DNA from: Monomorium pharaonis
Lineage: Eukaryota; Arthropoda; Insecta; Hymenoptera; Formicidae
Length of the DNA: 64,000 nucleotides
Reading direction: 5' to 3'
Assembly: GCF_013373865.1 (NCBI RefSeq)
Contig: NC_050468.1
Span: 18,494,774 to 18,558,773, forward strand
Within the stretch, counting starts at the first letter, position 1; the number at the start of each line of letters is the position of its first letter. Positions 35,301 to 47,725 of this stretch are shown piece after piece. Position numbers and translations under genes: made by a program. The notes below the pieces were generated by a model, which saw only the letters and a list, made by a program, of their open reading frames with translations, did not search any database and had not been told where the DNA came from.

Positions 35301-37391
35301 GAAAATGTAATTTATTAAATCAAAACAAGAAGTAAAATAATTTATACAATTTCCACAAAATTAATTTCAGAGAAGCATGCAAGTACATTCAGGAACATCT
35401 TACTGTCAGTGTGGATGAACTCGGAAGAGATTGTTTAGTTAATGTTGCAAAGACGTCTATGTCGAGCAAAATTATTGGAGCGTATCCTTTTGATATTATT
35501 TGCAATCTTTATTTACAATCTGCTTTCAACATTTGTGTGTAATAGAGATAACAATTATTTAAAATATTTTCTATGACTAATCACTAATAATAATCACTAA
35601 TAATTAGTGATGCCAATTTCTTTGGCAACATGGTAGTCGACGCTGCTAACGCGATAAAAATTAGCGATGGCAAAGGAGGTTTTTTATATCCTGTTAAAGC
35701 CGTCAACGTTTTGAAGGCGCATGGAAAAAGTGTGCGCGAGTCGGTTTTGGTGCAAGGATATGCATTAAATTGCACCGTTGCTTCTCAGGCAATGCCGAAG
35801 AGGATAACAAATGCGAAAATTGCGTGTCTAGACTTTTCTTTGCAGAAAGCCAAGATGAAATTAGGCGTTGAGGTACTTGTTACTGATCCCAACAATCTCG
35901 AAGCTATTCGTCAGCGCGAGGCAGATATTACCAAGGAACGCATTCAGAAGATCCTTGCTGCTGGAGCTAATGTCGTTCTATTATCGGGCGGTATTGATGA
36001 TTTATGCTTAAAGGTATACCCATATATTTCAAATAATGAATTTTTAAAGTTGACGCATTATTCATCTTGATGTATTAGTTTACTGTTCCTGACAAGTTAT
36101 ATCATTTCATAATCTCTCACTAAAAACTCTACTATCTTATAAATTGTATATGGAATGACAGACTCGAACCTAAGACTTGTTGATTATGAATTGATCTTTT
36201 TTATATAGAATCACTTATATTGATATTTCTTTTTTTTAACAGTATTTTGTGGAAGCTAAGACCATGGCGGTGCGCAGGTGCAAGAAAGCTGATCTGAAAA
36301 GAATTGCTAAAGCTACAGGCGCCCAATTTCTAACTTCGCTGACCAACATGGAAGGGGAAGAAAGTTTCGATGTCAGTTTTTTGGGGGAGGCTGCTGAAGT
36401 AGTACAAGAGATGATTTGTGACGACGAGCTTATTTTAATCAAAGGGTATATATTTTGCTACTTATTAAATATTAGTCAAATTCCATGAAAAGATTCTATG
36501 TCAGTTATATGTTTATTTTAACATATTCGCTAGAATATATATTTCATGATTACGATTCTTTACATAAATCAGTTAGTATTATGAAATTAGCATTATAAAA
36601 AATGACAATAAAAACAATTAATAATTTTTAAAAAATTTTTAAGACCTAAGGCACGCACAGCAAGTTCTATTATTTTACGCGGACCAAACGATTATTACTG
36701 CGACGAAATGGAACGTTCTATACATGATGCATTATGCGTCGTCAAGAGAGTTTTGGAAAGTAAAAACGTTGTTGCGGGAGGAGGTTGTGTTGAAGCTGCA
36801 CTCTCAATATATCTAGAAAACTTTGCAACATCATTGGTATTATTGAATTCTGCACCTTTTCTATCGATTTCTTTTTTTTTAAATATTTACGCATTTATAT
36901 GTTAAAGAGCTCTCGAGAACAACTGGCTATTGCGGAATTTGCTCGATCTTTATTAGTTATACCAAAAACACTAGCCGTAAATGCTGCACAGGATGCAACT
37001 GATCTTGTCGCCAAGCTCCGAGCCTATCATAATTCTAGTATAACAAAACCAGATCTTGTTGACTTGAAATGGTAAGTTTTCACGTTTCTCTTTTATTTAT
37101 TCTCCCCTCTCTCTCGCTCTCGTATAAAACAAAGTTAAAAATTAAAATAAATTGTACTTTTTCTCACATTTTTGTAGGGTGGGTCTTGATTTACTGGTGG
37201 GAAGCATAAGAGATAATAAAAAAGCAGGCGTATTAGAACCAGCTATTTCAAAAATTAAATCTTTGAAATTCGCTACTGAAGCAGCTATAACTATTCTTCG
37301 AATCGATGATATGATTAAATTGGATCCCGATCGTTCGAAAAATCCTAAATCCTACCAAGATGCTATGGAAGCTGGTGAATTGGAAGATTAA
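32376..37391 (+). CDS. TCP1: T-complex protein 1 subunit alpha (CCT1)
   Basis: One of eight subunits of the cytosolic chaperonin TRiC/CCT, which folds actin, tubulin and others using ATP. Ten exons (32376-32448, 34631-34716, 34827-34955, 35078-35175, 35371-35481, 35608-36013, 36243-36445, 36644-36836, 36908-37071, 37178-37391) join in phase to 558 residues. Group II chaperonin motifs: SSLGPVGLDKMLVDD, VTVTNDGATIL, the ATP-binding GDGTTSVV, ELLKNADELVKQKIHPTSVI, AKIACLDFSLQK, and GGGCVEAALS near the hydrolysis Asp. The subunit-alpha N-terminus joins as QNVMAACAIANVVKSS. The donor of exon 5 (GTATCC) is weak. AATAAA is at 37494-37499. Confidence 0.96.
32449..34630 (+). other. CCT1 intron 1 (2.2 kb)
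   Basis: Contains the 56-nt hairpin at 32784-32839. The rest is AT-rich with no gene visible. It is the longest CCT1 intron by far, the usual place for regulatory sequence. Confidence 0.6.
32784..32839. ncRNA. Candidate hairpin RNA (miRNA-like) or micro-MITE in CCT1 intron 1
   Basis: Two 24-base arms pair completely except for one G-U (5' AAGGCATTTGAATAATATTG..., 3' ...TATTATTCAAATGCCTT), with an 8-base loop CTGAATGC. The stem is long enough for a Dicer substrate, but the near-perfect pairing also fits a young inverted repeat. Confidence 0.3.
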
Positions 37392-39530
37392 TATTAAAAT
37401 GCATTTACACATTTATGTTGAATATGATGTTTATACAAGAAAAATATGTAAGAGATTGTAAATGTTCCATTGCGCATATAAATATTACATAATAATAAAG
37501 ATTTAATTACAACTTTTTGCTTGTATGTTGCATGTAAACAATTTAAGTTTACATGCACATAAAATATTGCTAAAATTTGAAGTTATTTGTAGTATTATAT
37601 TTATTTGATTACATATTAATACCATAACAGAATATGGCATTTAATAAATCATGCTAAAAAGAATATGTAAGAGATGTTTAATTTTGTATTTATTACTCAA
37701 AATTAGGATATTCTTAACTTACATTTCTTTACTATTTTATGTGAATAAACTTTTGTGTGTAAGGAAATTTTTTGTAGTTGATAATAATTATGGTATTTAC
37801 AGTAAATCGAAAATGTATTTCACATACTGTTTATACTAATTATATCAGTTTTATCCAAATATCTATGTAATTATTAACAATGAATGTGACTTAAATCATA
37901 TGTATTATACGCACACCTATTATAAATTTCAGATGAAAATATATAAAATATAGTATTATTAAATATATAATAATATATACTATTATATAAATATTAAATG
38001 GGTGTATGTGTGTGTGTATATACACACACACACATATACGTGTGTGTGTTACCTGCTACAAAATGTATCTAACATACAATCTCATACAGTAATAGGAAAA
38101 GAATATTTTCTCGAATATTAAAATAATAAGTTTTAAGTAAAGACGACATTTTTTAACATCACGCATATAAAAGAAAATGATTATAAACATTGCTAACTTA
38201 ATAAATTATTATATAATAGGTATGTATCTAATATAACAGTTCATTAATGGAAAATAATGAGAATAACAGTTTTAAGTATTATATGATATGTATGTTCAGT
38301 ATAGATTCAATATCGTTTATAAACGATATTTATTTTTTCACTGATTCGTTAAATATTATTTACAATACATTTATTACATCATGGCAGTTAACTGATTTCA
38401 AACTTAATGACAGCATTAAAGTATTTTTTATGATTATACCTTAACGATTTATTTTATCTTGATTATATGTTTATTTACAATGTAAATTTATGACTTTATT
38501 GCAAAATTTTTATGATAAACATTTAAAATATCTTGTTTATTTTTTGTAACATTCTTGTACATCACAAGACAGACATACAAATACAACAAAATATTAAATA
38601 ATTTTCTTTGATAATATTATAGAGTTCACATTTTCTTTTCTAAAATAACCAGCACCGTATAATTAAATTTTATTGACTTATCCATTTGTGTGCAAAGTAT
38701 TTATTAATTTTCAAAATAGGTATTTAAAGAAAAGATGTGCTAATAATGATTTTTGCGACATTAATATGATCTCAATTGATAAAAGTATTATAAATAAAAA
38801 AATTTTTTAATCTATTTAGCTTTACTATTTCCATGTAGACATAAATAGAAAATATATATTCATTCTGTGACAATAATACATAAAATTATTATTCACAAAT
38901 TATTATATAGACTCTTCCATTAATAACTGTTTACAAATAAATGTATACGATACGTGAGTGTGCGCGCGCGCGCGCGTGTGTGTGTGTGACTATAAATAAA
39001 TTTCTGAATTATTTTTTGAATCTTACAAATTAAAAATCTAGAAATATTTAACTGCATCAATATTCTCATAAAAAAAAAAATATATATCAAAATTTATTAA
39101 CGTCAAGAGTACTTGTAGTTTTGGACCTTTTTGCAATAGATTTAAGTTACTGATAATATATGTCCTAAAATATTCCTTAATTATTTATTATGTTTATATA
39201 CAAACCCTGTTCGGATTGATGAATAATGTAAAACATCAATTTTTGAAGAAAAAATACAAATATAAAAAGATTGTAATGCCATTAAAATTATTAATAATTA
39301 GTATTCATTATACATCTTTCCAAGACAGGGAATAAAAAATCAGACATTTTGTCATTTTCCACAAATCATCTTCGTTTATCGTTCTACGTTTAAAATTAAT
39401 AGATTTTTTTCAATCTTAATTTAGAATTTATTTTATGAAAAAATGTAACTATTATTTTGATATTTTATAAAGATAAATGTCAATATCCTTTCATCGATAC
39501 ATAGAATTTTTCAATTAAGAGCATAAATCT
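37392..39530. other. Convergent 3' region between CCT1 and RAD21
   Basis: 3' UTRs plus AT-rich spacer. Simple repeats: GTGTGTATATACACACACA near 38003-38035, and an alternating GC/GT tract near 38952-38988. No gene seen. Confidence 0.5.
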
Positions 39531-42500
39531 TTACAATGCAGGATTTTCGAATTTTGGTCCTTTTGTGACTATAATCTCGGCATACGAATATTCTTGATTG
39601 AGTTCTAATACTTGGAACTTTTTCAAAACTAACAGTGTATAAAACTTCTGTGCAATCTGCAAAAACAGAATAATTTTTTTATTAATGTAAAAATTTCGCG
39701 TAGAGAATGTGTTAAATAGAGCTTTCCTAAATATACTAACCTGTTTGCGATTATTTTTGAATGCCATTTCCGATAGCGTTAATTTATCTTTGGTATCTAA
39801 TTTGTTTTTAATAACATGATACATATGCGCTGCTCTCTTGTTAAGAACACGTTCCTCAAACTGCTCATAAGTTTCATCCATTTGTTGTTCCTCTTGCTGA
39901 AAAGTACATAACAAACAATTAATGTTTTTTATAGCCTTTTAAATTCTCCAAAACTTGTAATAAATAAATAAAAATGTTATATTATTTATATAAATAACAA
40001 AATAATTTTATGAATAATATTAAGTATATTACAGGTCCGACGGATGGCGGAAATTCATAATCCTCATGATTCCATGGTGTAGCCGGTCCTCTTTCGGAAA
40101 TTGCACCAGGTGTATGTGCTGGGGGATGTTGTTCATCATAGCCCATATATGAAACCTGTGGTTGTGCCTATCAAAATGGCGTAATGTGAATTTTTGTGAA
40201 GAATTTTTATATTAAATATATAAGAGTTTTCTAAGTTTAATATATAAGAAAACAGTAGTTAAATAACAAAATGATATAATCAGGAAAACACTGAAGCACA
40301 AGATACATTTACAAGGAAACCTTGCAAACCTGAAAATTATGATTTTAATGAAACTTGACATAAATATAGAAGGGGTAAATACAGGAATTTAGAAATTTTT
40401 CATTTGTGCTCAAAAATGATTTAAAGGGTGAAACCACCCTTCAAAGGTTGAGACATTTTTGCCTTTTCTCGATATATCTCGTAAACTAAAAAAAAGTTAT
40501 ATACAAAAGTTTTACAGTATAAATACTTCTATTTATTTTTTGAAAAATTTTTTGGAAAAAAAAACATTTTTTAATGAATAGTATAATTAGAGGTATTTAT
40601 GCTGTAAAACTTTTGTATAAAACATTTTTTAATATTCTGTTTAGTTTACGGGCTATATCGAGAAAAGGCAAAAACCATTTTGAAAGGTGGTTTCAACCCT
40701 TTAAACAGTTTTTGAGCACCAACGAAAATTTCTAAATTCATGTATTTACTTCCTCTACATTTATGCCAATTTCATTAAAATCAGAATTTTCGGTTTCGCG
40801 AGGTTCCCTTGTTAGTCAAACTTAGTGAATTATATTTTTTTCTATATCATAGAATAACAGTTTGTCAACTCACTTGGTCGTAACCCATGTTCTCCATCTG
40901 TGGCATATCGGATGTTTGTACAATGGCGGCAGCTTCCTCTTGTGTTGACGTTGATGGTACTTGCGGCTGTTCATGTGTGCCGAGTATCGAGCTGACTTCA
41001 GGTGCGATTTGCGGTATTTCTGACCCGAGCAAAGGCGTTTCGGTAACTACCGATGCAACCTCAGACGGCTCACCAGAAGGCACAATGCTGCTTATGTCGG
41101 AAACTGATGGTTCTGCTGGTAAAGATACTTCAGGTAGTACAGGCGTTTCTGAGGAGAGATTATGTTGCGCGATTATGTTTGGAACTTCCTCGTTTGGTTG
41201 ACTAAATTCCGTTGGAGTTGGTTGAGGTGGTTGAGGTTGTCTTATCTAAACATAGTAACGATATTTGTATTAATATTAATTACAATATTTCATTACAATT
41301 TTGATTTTTCTAGAAAAAAAAAAAACTTATTATTTTGATGACTAACCTCATCCTCTTGTGCCGCTTTTCGTTTTCGTCCTGCACGTTTATTGAGGATACT
41401 TTGTTCATAAGATACTTCTGTTTCTGGAGCATCTCTCATTTGTTCCAAAGACATTCCATCTTCCTCAGTTCCAAGTCGCCCGAAATCTTCATGATCGTAA
41501 GACTTGCTGGTCAGATGTCTTTGATAATTCTGTTTTGATAATTAAGAAAAAATATTTTCATTATGCAAGTTGTCAAAGTTTGTTATATTCAAACACAATT
41601 ACATGACATAAAATATTACTTTAAATAGAACACGAGCCGGGATAGGCCTTCCTGGTAGAGCAAAGAGTTTTTCCACTCCACCGGTTTCTTTCCAGTGCAT
41701 CAATCTTTTCGTAGGTGGTGCCAAGTCTAATGTCGTGATAATATCGCTAGTATCGGACAGCTGTGCCTTCATTTCTTCACCAGAAATATTTTTTACTTCA
41801 TCAACAATAAGTTTGCGCTTGCGTTTAGCTTTTGTGAATCCTGGAAAAACCAATAATTTTTTTATTGGTTACAGAAAATAAGTATATACATCAATGTGAG
41901 AATTAAAAAAAAACTTTACCCTTCAAAGCAGACGCATCAATTGGAGCCAACGCAAAACTTTCTTCCTCATCGTGTAATAATGTGGTTTGATCTTGTAAAG
42001 GTGGTGGCTCTTCTATGTTGTCAATAGCATGTTCTTCTGGTATAACTTGTGGAGCTGGTGTAAAACGTCGACTGGCAACGCTTATTCTACCTTCAATTTC
42101 TTCTCCAGCTGCAGCTGGTGTAGCTGGTCTAGATCCATCAGAGCTACGCATAATATATTCAATAAGTTACTATAATATAAAAGTTTTATATAGCAAAATA
42201 TACAAAAAGAATAAGAACAGTGATAATAGCTGATAATAATTAAATTGTGATTAATAGGACGCAAACGAAACTCACTACTTATCTAATAAATAATATATTA
42301 TCGTATTTGTATAATATTATTGGTTTTCCAATAACTTTATTAATTTGATTTATAATAAACATATATTCCAATCTTGGAATGATAAGTATTATGTTTATTT
42401 ATTATCAATAAAAACGTTGTGTAAATAAATGTTTCACTTTTAATTTTTGTTGCTTAATTTTCTTTTCTTGTATATTTCAAAATCTCTTTTTATAATTTGG

Positions 42501-44068
42501 TAAAAGTGATGAACACACCTCATGCCCCCCATTGGAGAGGCCGGACCACCAAAGTGATCACCCATATCCTCGTCAGATTCGTCATGCACAGAAGCAGCAG
42601 TTCCAGGAGCTGCACCTGTTTCCTGCTGTTCATTTATCGAACTAACTTCAGGTACAGGGACCTCACCCATTGGAGCTTCATCAAATAAGCCACCTTCAAA
42701 GAGACCTCCCGCTAAAACATAATTATAAAGAATTTGTCGGACTTAGTTACAAGGAAAATACAAATTATTTTTATCATACATATGATATCTTGGCCAAGAT
42801 GACCACCAAAACCGTCATCTCTGATGGGTGTATCTATATCCATGGGTTGTGTCGTAGCAGATGTTCCCGCAACCGGTTCTTTCTCTTTCTGTTCCAATGC
42901 CGTCTCTATTCCTGGCCCATCACTGAATAACATATGACTCTAAAATTGAATTAATTTAATTGTATTAAATTAATATATTTTAAAATAATAATCATTAATT
43001 TAAAACAATGCAATAAAAAATTATTGGCTTTTTAATTACTAAACAAAATTGAGACTTCAAAAAAATGTTGATAAATTTTTTTTTATATGCAGTTCATAGT
43101 AACAAATAAAAGTATATACGAGTTCTATAAATGTTTCTATAAGAGCTTTCATATATTTAAAAAAGTTATATTAATATTACATTAATATTTATTGACTGTT
43201 TTGTTGTTTACTTGCACAATGTTAATATTATTCTAAAATGTATAATTTTAGAAAAAATTATAGTCTATCCAATTTTACTCTGTGCTTTTACTATGTAATA
43301 ATTAAAAATATTAAATAAAAAAAACTAAGGGTGGTATAAATACCTGATCTAAAGAAGGTTCCATGCCACTACCATGTCGTAGCAGTTCTGGTGGCTCAGC
43401 GTCAAAACTCATGTCACCAAAACCTTGATCATGTGTAACTAAAGATAAACTGCCATAGTCTTCCCTCATTGTTATTTCTTCAGCTCTAGATTGATTTAGA
43501 CTGAATTGTGCTTCAATATCAACATCTCTGTAAAAAAATTTATTTATCAGGTTAAAAATACATATATGCATATATAATTCTTGAATGAAAGTTAGTAATA
43601 GCATTATCTTACTTGAGTTCAGGCATAGCAGTATCAAAATCATGAAATACTTCTGGTAAAGTGATAGCTGTTACAGCTGCCTCTCTATGTTCCTCAGGTA
43701 GATCTACCATTCCAGGCCTGAAGGCCATTTTGATCTTCACAAAAGCTTCATTGCAATCAGCTAGCAGATATTTGGCCTTCCTCGAATAGATTCTCACTAC
43801 TCCTAATAATAAATGACCAGATGTCCGCAAAGCCATCTTGACCTATTATGAAGATCATATTAAATGCAATTTAATGATATATCAGAAACAGATTTGGCAG
43901 ATGTCATATCGTTAAGATGTTTACCTTTGGTTGCAATATACCATCTACTGATTTCTCAATGTTCGTCTCAAACACGTGTGCCTTCGTTAATTTCTTATCC
44001 CAATGAGCGGCCAGCCATATACGGGCCAAAGGCCCCTTTTTGGCCAACACAAAATGTGCATAAAACAT
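39531..44068 (-). CDS. RAD21: RAD21 cohesin kleisin subunit
   Basis: Kleisin that closes the SMC1-SMC3 ring, holds sister chromatids together and is cut by separase at anaphase. Twelve exons (44068-43925, 43842-43613, 43527-43344, 42939-42780, 42711-42519, 42143-41920, 41840-41620, 41529-41347, 41245-40874, 40167-40033, 39896-39741, 39656-39531) join in phase to 775 residues. The N-terminal domain (about 1-105) begins MFYAHFVLAKKGPLARIWLA and contains KMALRTSGHLLLGVVRIYSR, followed by FSLNQSRAEEITMRE. The middle is acidic and low complexity. The conserved TTLDLAPPTKRLMHWKETGG precedes a Pro/Glu-rich stretch. The C-terminal winged helix ends FYTLLVLKKFQVLELNQEYS. It is longer than human RAD21, mainly through exon 9. 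An acceptor-like TTTACAG near 44098 suggests a 5' UTR intron. Intron 9 holds element T. Confidence 0.96.
40312..40811. mobile_element. Element T: 500-bp fold-back element in RAD21 intron 9
   Basis: Ends CAAGGAAACCTTGCAAACC and, inverted, CAAGGGAACCTCGCGAAACC, then GAAAATT.TGATTTTAATGAAA on both. The arms pair across nearly the whole length (CTCGATATATCTCGTAAACT against AGTTTACGGGCTATATCGAG; AAAAGTTTTACAG.ATAAATAC against its inverse). Confidence 0.7.
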
Positions 44069-44960
44069 GATTTTTTGATTTCTCTAGTACTGATCTGTAA
44101 ATATGGAACCAGTTAATTAGATTAGAGATTTCAGTTCGAAAGCGTAAAAGAGCAGATAGAAAAGGGGGGAAACGCTTGACAAACGTCATCCTGTCCCAAC
44201 GTGTTAATGAAATATTTCTCTAACAGTAAAACGTTACATTTAATATGAGAGCGCGTAAAAAAGCCGAGAAGGGAAATACGAAGAAAATTTGATGTAAGAC
44301 CTGCAATATCGACGTTGTGTGTCAATTGGCATGTGATATAACTCATAAAAATGTATACAAAGAGTCAAAACAGCGGACGTTGCTCGATTAGCGAAAATAT
44401 AAACATCGATGCACAAGATGGCGTTTCCGTCTCTTTGTGTTTTGGCGGTTACAGAGTAACGTCAAACTCCTATACCAGTTTCTTGCTACGATACGTACAG
44501 TGACTTGCCGAAATTCCGTCTCGTTGTTAGGCTACGCAGGACCGCAACATATTATGCACAGGAAAAACCGTACGGATGAGAATTTCTCGGATCTCCGGCA
44601 CATACGGTATATTCTCGCGTACCCGACGCGTACCCGAAATTTACCATCACCATGACACCACTATTACGCGCGATCACTCGCACCAACATACAACAGTGGA
44701 ATTCACTATTAACTGTCGTTCCAAAACCTATTCCCGCCTGACCTATCCCCATAGTAGCCTAAAGGGCCATCTACAATGGAGAGTCGTACATGATTGTGTT
44801 ATATAATTACTATTTTAAAGTTAATAATCTTATCATACATTAAAAACAGATTATTTTTAATTGTAATAATCAAATTATTTATGTCGTACTTTTTAGGTTA
44901 CCTGCTACAAACTCACGGAACTCGCAACTTGCTCGTGATGATTTGGCTATACCGGACCAA

Positions 44961-45136
44961 GGGCTCGATTCTTGAAGTCATTCGCAAGAGAAACGTATAC
45001 GCAAATACTCGCTCTAACAGAAAGTTGTAAGTTTATTGGTTAATAGCCATACGATAGCCAATAAATTTCCAACTTTTCTGTAAGATCAGAATTTGCGAAT
45101 ACGTTTCTTTTGCGAATGAATTCAAGAATAGAGCCC
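44961..45136. mobile_element. MITE D, copy 2
   Basis: GGGCTCGATTCTTGAA left end, inverse right end, CAA on both sides. Inserted in the left arm of element N. Confidence 0.8.
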
Positions 45137-45157
45137 CAAGATTATTAAACTGTACAG

Positions 45158-45334
45158 GGGCTCGATTCTTGAATTCATTTGCAAGAGAAACGTATACGCA
45201 AGTACTCGCTCTAACAGAAAAGTTACAAGTTTATTGGTTAATAGCCATACGATAGCCAATAAATTTCCAATTTTTCTGTAAGATCAGAATTTGCGAATAC
45301 GTTTCTCTTGCGAATGAATTCAAGAATAGAGCCC
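45158..45334. mobile_element. MITE D, copy 3
   Basis: Same ends, flanked by CAG on both sides. It lies 21 bp from D2 and is very similar to it (shared TACGCAA.TACTCGCTCTAAC). Confidence 0.8.
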
Positions 45335-45738
45335 CAGGTTGTCTCATCCGGATACTTAACGCTGATTGGTCGTGACGTCAGTGGTGGTGTTATTTATCTG
45401 TCATACTCATTGCTATTCCTCTGTTTTACCAGCGCGTTTTCCTCTCTGCTCAGCTACACTTGTGTAGCTGCACTTGTATCAGCTACACCTGGAATCATTT
45501 GAACAGAGAGAGAGACTTACACTTTCTAAGTGTAAGTGAGACAACTAAACTCCAATGACGTCACAATATCCCCTCTTGCTGCGAGACCCCGCGTCTAAAA
45601 GGTCTTCCATGAGACAACCTGTACAGTTTAGTAATCTTGATACCGGACAGCATTGAGTTGTCACAAATCATGATGATAGTAGATGGTTGTGCTTATCATA
45701 TATTTCGGTCCTAGAGAAAATTACTCGGATAGCCATTA

Positions 45739-45876
45739 TGCCCAGTCTACAATGAGTCGTTGGTCGTTGGTCGTAAGAAATTTAACCAATTATGTTCGGT
45801 TATTCTTCTCTAAGATCAACTGTGATTGGTTAAATTTCTTACGACCAACGACCAACGACTCATTGTAGACTGGGCA
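45739..45876. mobile_element. MITE A, copy 3
   Basis: TGCCCAGTCTACAATGAG ends with TTA on both sides; a near-perfect 138-bp hairpin like copy 1. Confidence 0.85.
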
Positions 45877-45990
45877 TTATCGTAAACACCCATTGCTACG
45901 TCGTTTTTATTTTAGACAGCATTGCCGTAGTTTTAGTGCTGTTACGGCTAAAACACTCCATTGTAGATGGCCTTACTGGAAAGCACATAT

Positions 45991-46095
45991 CTGGGCTGCG
46001 TTCCGATATTTACTGCCAGTACTGAAATTCTATAGTGTATGTGACGTGAACTATAGATTTTCAGTACTGGTAGTGCATATCGGAACGCAGCCCAG
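45991..46095. mobile_element. MITE S (105 bp)
   Basis: CTGGGCTGCGTTCCGATAT and its inverse, then CCAGTACTGAAA..TATAG pairing with CTATAGATTTTCAGTACTGG. MITE D copy 4 starts at its last base. Confidence 0.7.
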
Positions 46096-46272
46096 GGCCC
46101 CGATTCTTGAATTCATTCGCAAGAGAAACGTATTCTCAAATTCTGATCTTACAGAAAAGTTGGAAATTTATTGGCTATCGTATGGCTATTAACCAATAAA
46201 CTTGCAACTTTTCTGTTAAAGCGAGTACTTGCGTATACGTTTCTCTTGCGAATGAATTCAAGAATCGAGCCC
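46096..46272. mobile_element. MITE D, copy 4
   Basis: GGCCCCGATTCTTGAATTC left end and GAATTCAAGAATCGAGCCC right end. Flanking triplets are CAG and CTG, so the target duplication is imperfect. Confidence 0.7.
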
Positions 46273-46274
46273 CT

Positions 46275-46402
46275 GGTTTGTTCGCGTCGCCATGCTCCGA
46301 CATGCTCCTACGCATTCTAATAGGTTAGCGTCATCGGAATCAACGTATTGGAGTGCATTGGGGTGAATAGGAGTATGTTGGGACATGTGACGCGAACAGA
46401 CC
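46275..46402. mobile_element. MITE C, copy 2 (complete)
   Basis: GGTTTGTTCGCGTCGCCATG left end, CATGTGACGCGAACAGACC right end; 2 bp after MITE D copy 4. Confidence 0.7.
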
Positions 46403-47711
46403 CATCATCATGAAGTATAGTCGATCCCCTTTCTCGCGCGAGAGGGATTGGATTAAGGATTTAAGAGATTACTCTGTTCCGTCCCCGTCCCCCGTCATTC
46501 CCGGCTTGAGCGCCGAGCGAGTGAGATTTTTCTGTACGTGAATTAAGCGGTAATTAAGCGTGAGTCGCGGTTACAAACGATAGTCGACCAGCTTCTTTCA
46601 CTCAATTCGCAACTGTTTGCTACCCGTCGCGACGAAAATGACTTGTGTTATAGTTTATGATGTCTTTGAGAGAAATCGGAATTAAATTCAATAAAGACTT
46701 GTCGCTCGCGCGAGGACCTTGTCAATTCACATTGGGTGTCTTTGATAACGAGACTGGAGATGACAATAGATATCGATACATTGATAAAAGTTATCGAAAC
46801 CGGTTTGAAGATTCGAATGCCGTTATTTCCAGGCTCGACTTTTGCACCTGCGACTCTCGTAATTGTCGACCTGTCGAGAAATCACCTTTTCTGTTATTTG
46901 TTGCAGAATCGTCGATTCTTCGCTAGATTATCGCCGCCGAGACCTGTTGCATCCGCATCGATCGTAAGTACAGCAGAATCGAAGAATTTTTAAGTGCAAT
47001 GCCGTAGAATATAAAAAGTACTGTTGTTTTTCCACTTGAGGACAAAGGTCGTTCTAATATTATATCATGAGATTCCACTCGCGTAGATGCATTCAAACGT
47101 GATTGAAGTAACTTGAGACACCGTTTAGAAATTAACACGAACTTATGTTTAACATTCACAAAGAAAAATTAAAGGGAAATATAAATCTTGCAATCAGCAG
47201 AGAAAACAATTAATTTAATTGTGATGAAAAAAATTGATTCCAAGAAAATAAATACTGTACATGTTTATTAATGTAGATATTAATTTTAATCTCGATTTAA
47301 CGTTTTATCTTTTTTAATTCTAAGAATTAGAAGGAGATAGAGAATAAATTTTATAAGCAGAAATTAAAATTAATCTACCCAGATTAACTTTAATTAGTTA
47401 ATCTGTACTACATTAAATGTAATATTATTATGTAACATATTTGTTTTACTTTTTATCTTTATTGAAGTAAAAAAATAGAGTAAATTAAATCAAGATTAAT
47501 TTAATTATTAATAGAAATAGACATAAACTGGATTGAGCAAAAAATAAACACTAATTATTGCACAAACACCAATTATTGTGAGATAAATTTAGAATTCATT
47601 CAACAAAGATTGTCTTATTTCAAATAATTATAACGAGAAATTCGTAACCTTTAAATTTCACAAATTACAAAGCATGAGTTTTCTGTTTTTTAAATTTTTA
47701 TTCCTTTCTAG
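46403..47711 (+). other. Probable 5' UTR exon and first intron of the theta GST
   Basis: About 46430-46963 is richer in GC than its surroundings and ends ATC|GTAAGTA. A matching acceptor TTTCTAG lies at 47705-47711, 14 bases before the GST start codon. The open frames here have no family resemblance, so I treat it as untranslated. Confidence 0.4.
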
Positions 47712-47725
47712 AATTTTTTTCAATC

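Larger units (their letters stand above)
44952..45650. mobile_element. Element N: palindromic element whose left arm is split twice by MITE D
   Basis: With D2 and D3 removed, the left arm reads CCGGACCAAGATTATTAAAC then TGTACAGGTTGTCTCAT. The right end (45608-45650) is its inverse, CCGGTATCAAGATTACTAAA then CTGTACAGGTTGTCTCAT. The interior (45338-45607) has no gene. Confidence 0.6.
44761..45974. mobile_element. Element G, copy 3, carrying elements N, D2, D3 and A3
   Basis: Ends AAGGGCCATCTACAATGGAG and CTCCATTGTAGATGGCC. The right arm (45887-45974) is the inverse of the G1 left arm at roughly 95 percent identity. Nearly all of its length is other inserted repeats. Confidence 0.5.

Noticed and set aside
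40887..41201. Plus-strand Ser/Cys-rich open frame
   Set aside because: Antisense shadow of the Pro/Glu-rich RAD21 exon 9.
46657..46993. Two overlapping open frames upstream of the GST
   Set aside because: Better explained as a 5' UTR exon ending at GTAAGTA; no homology recognised.
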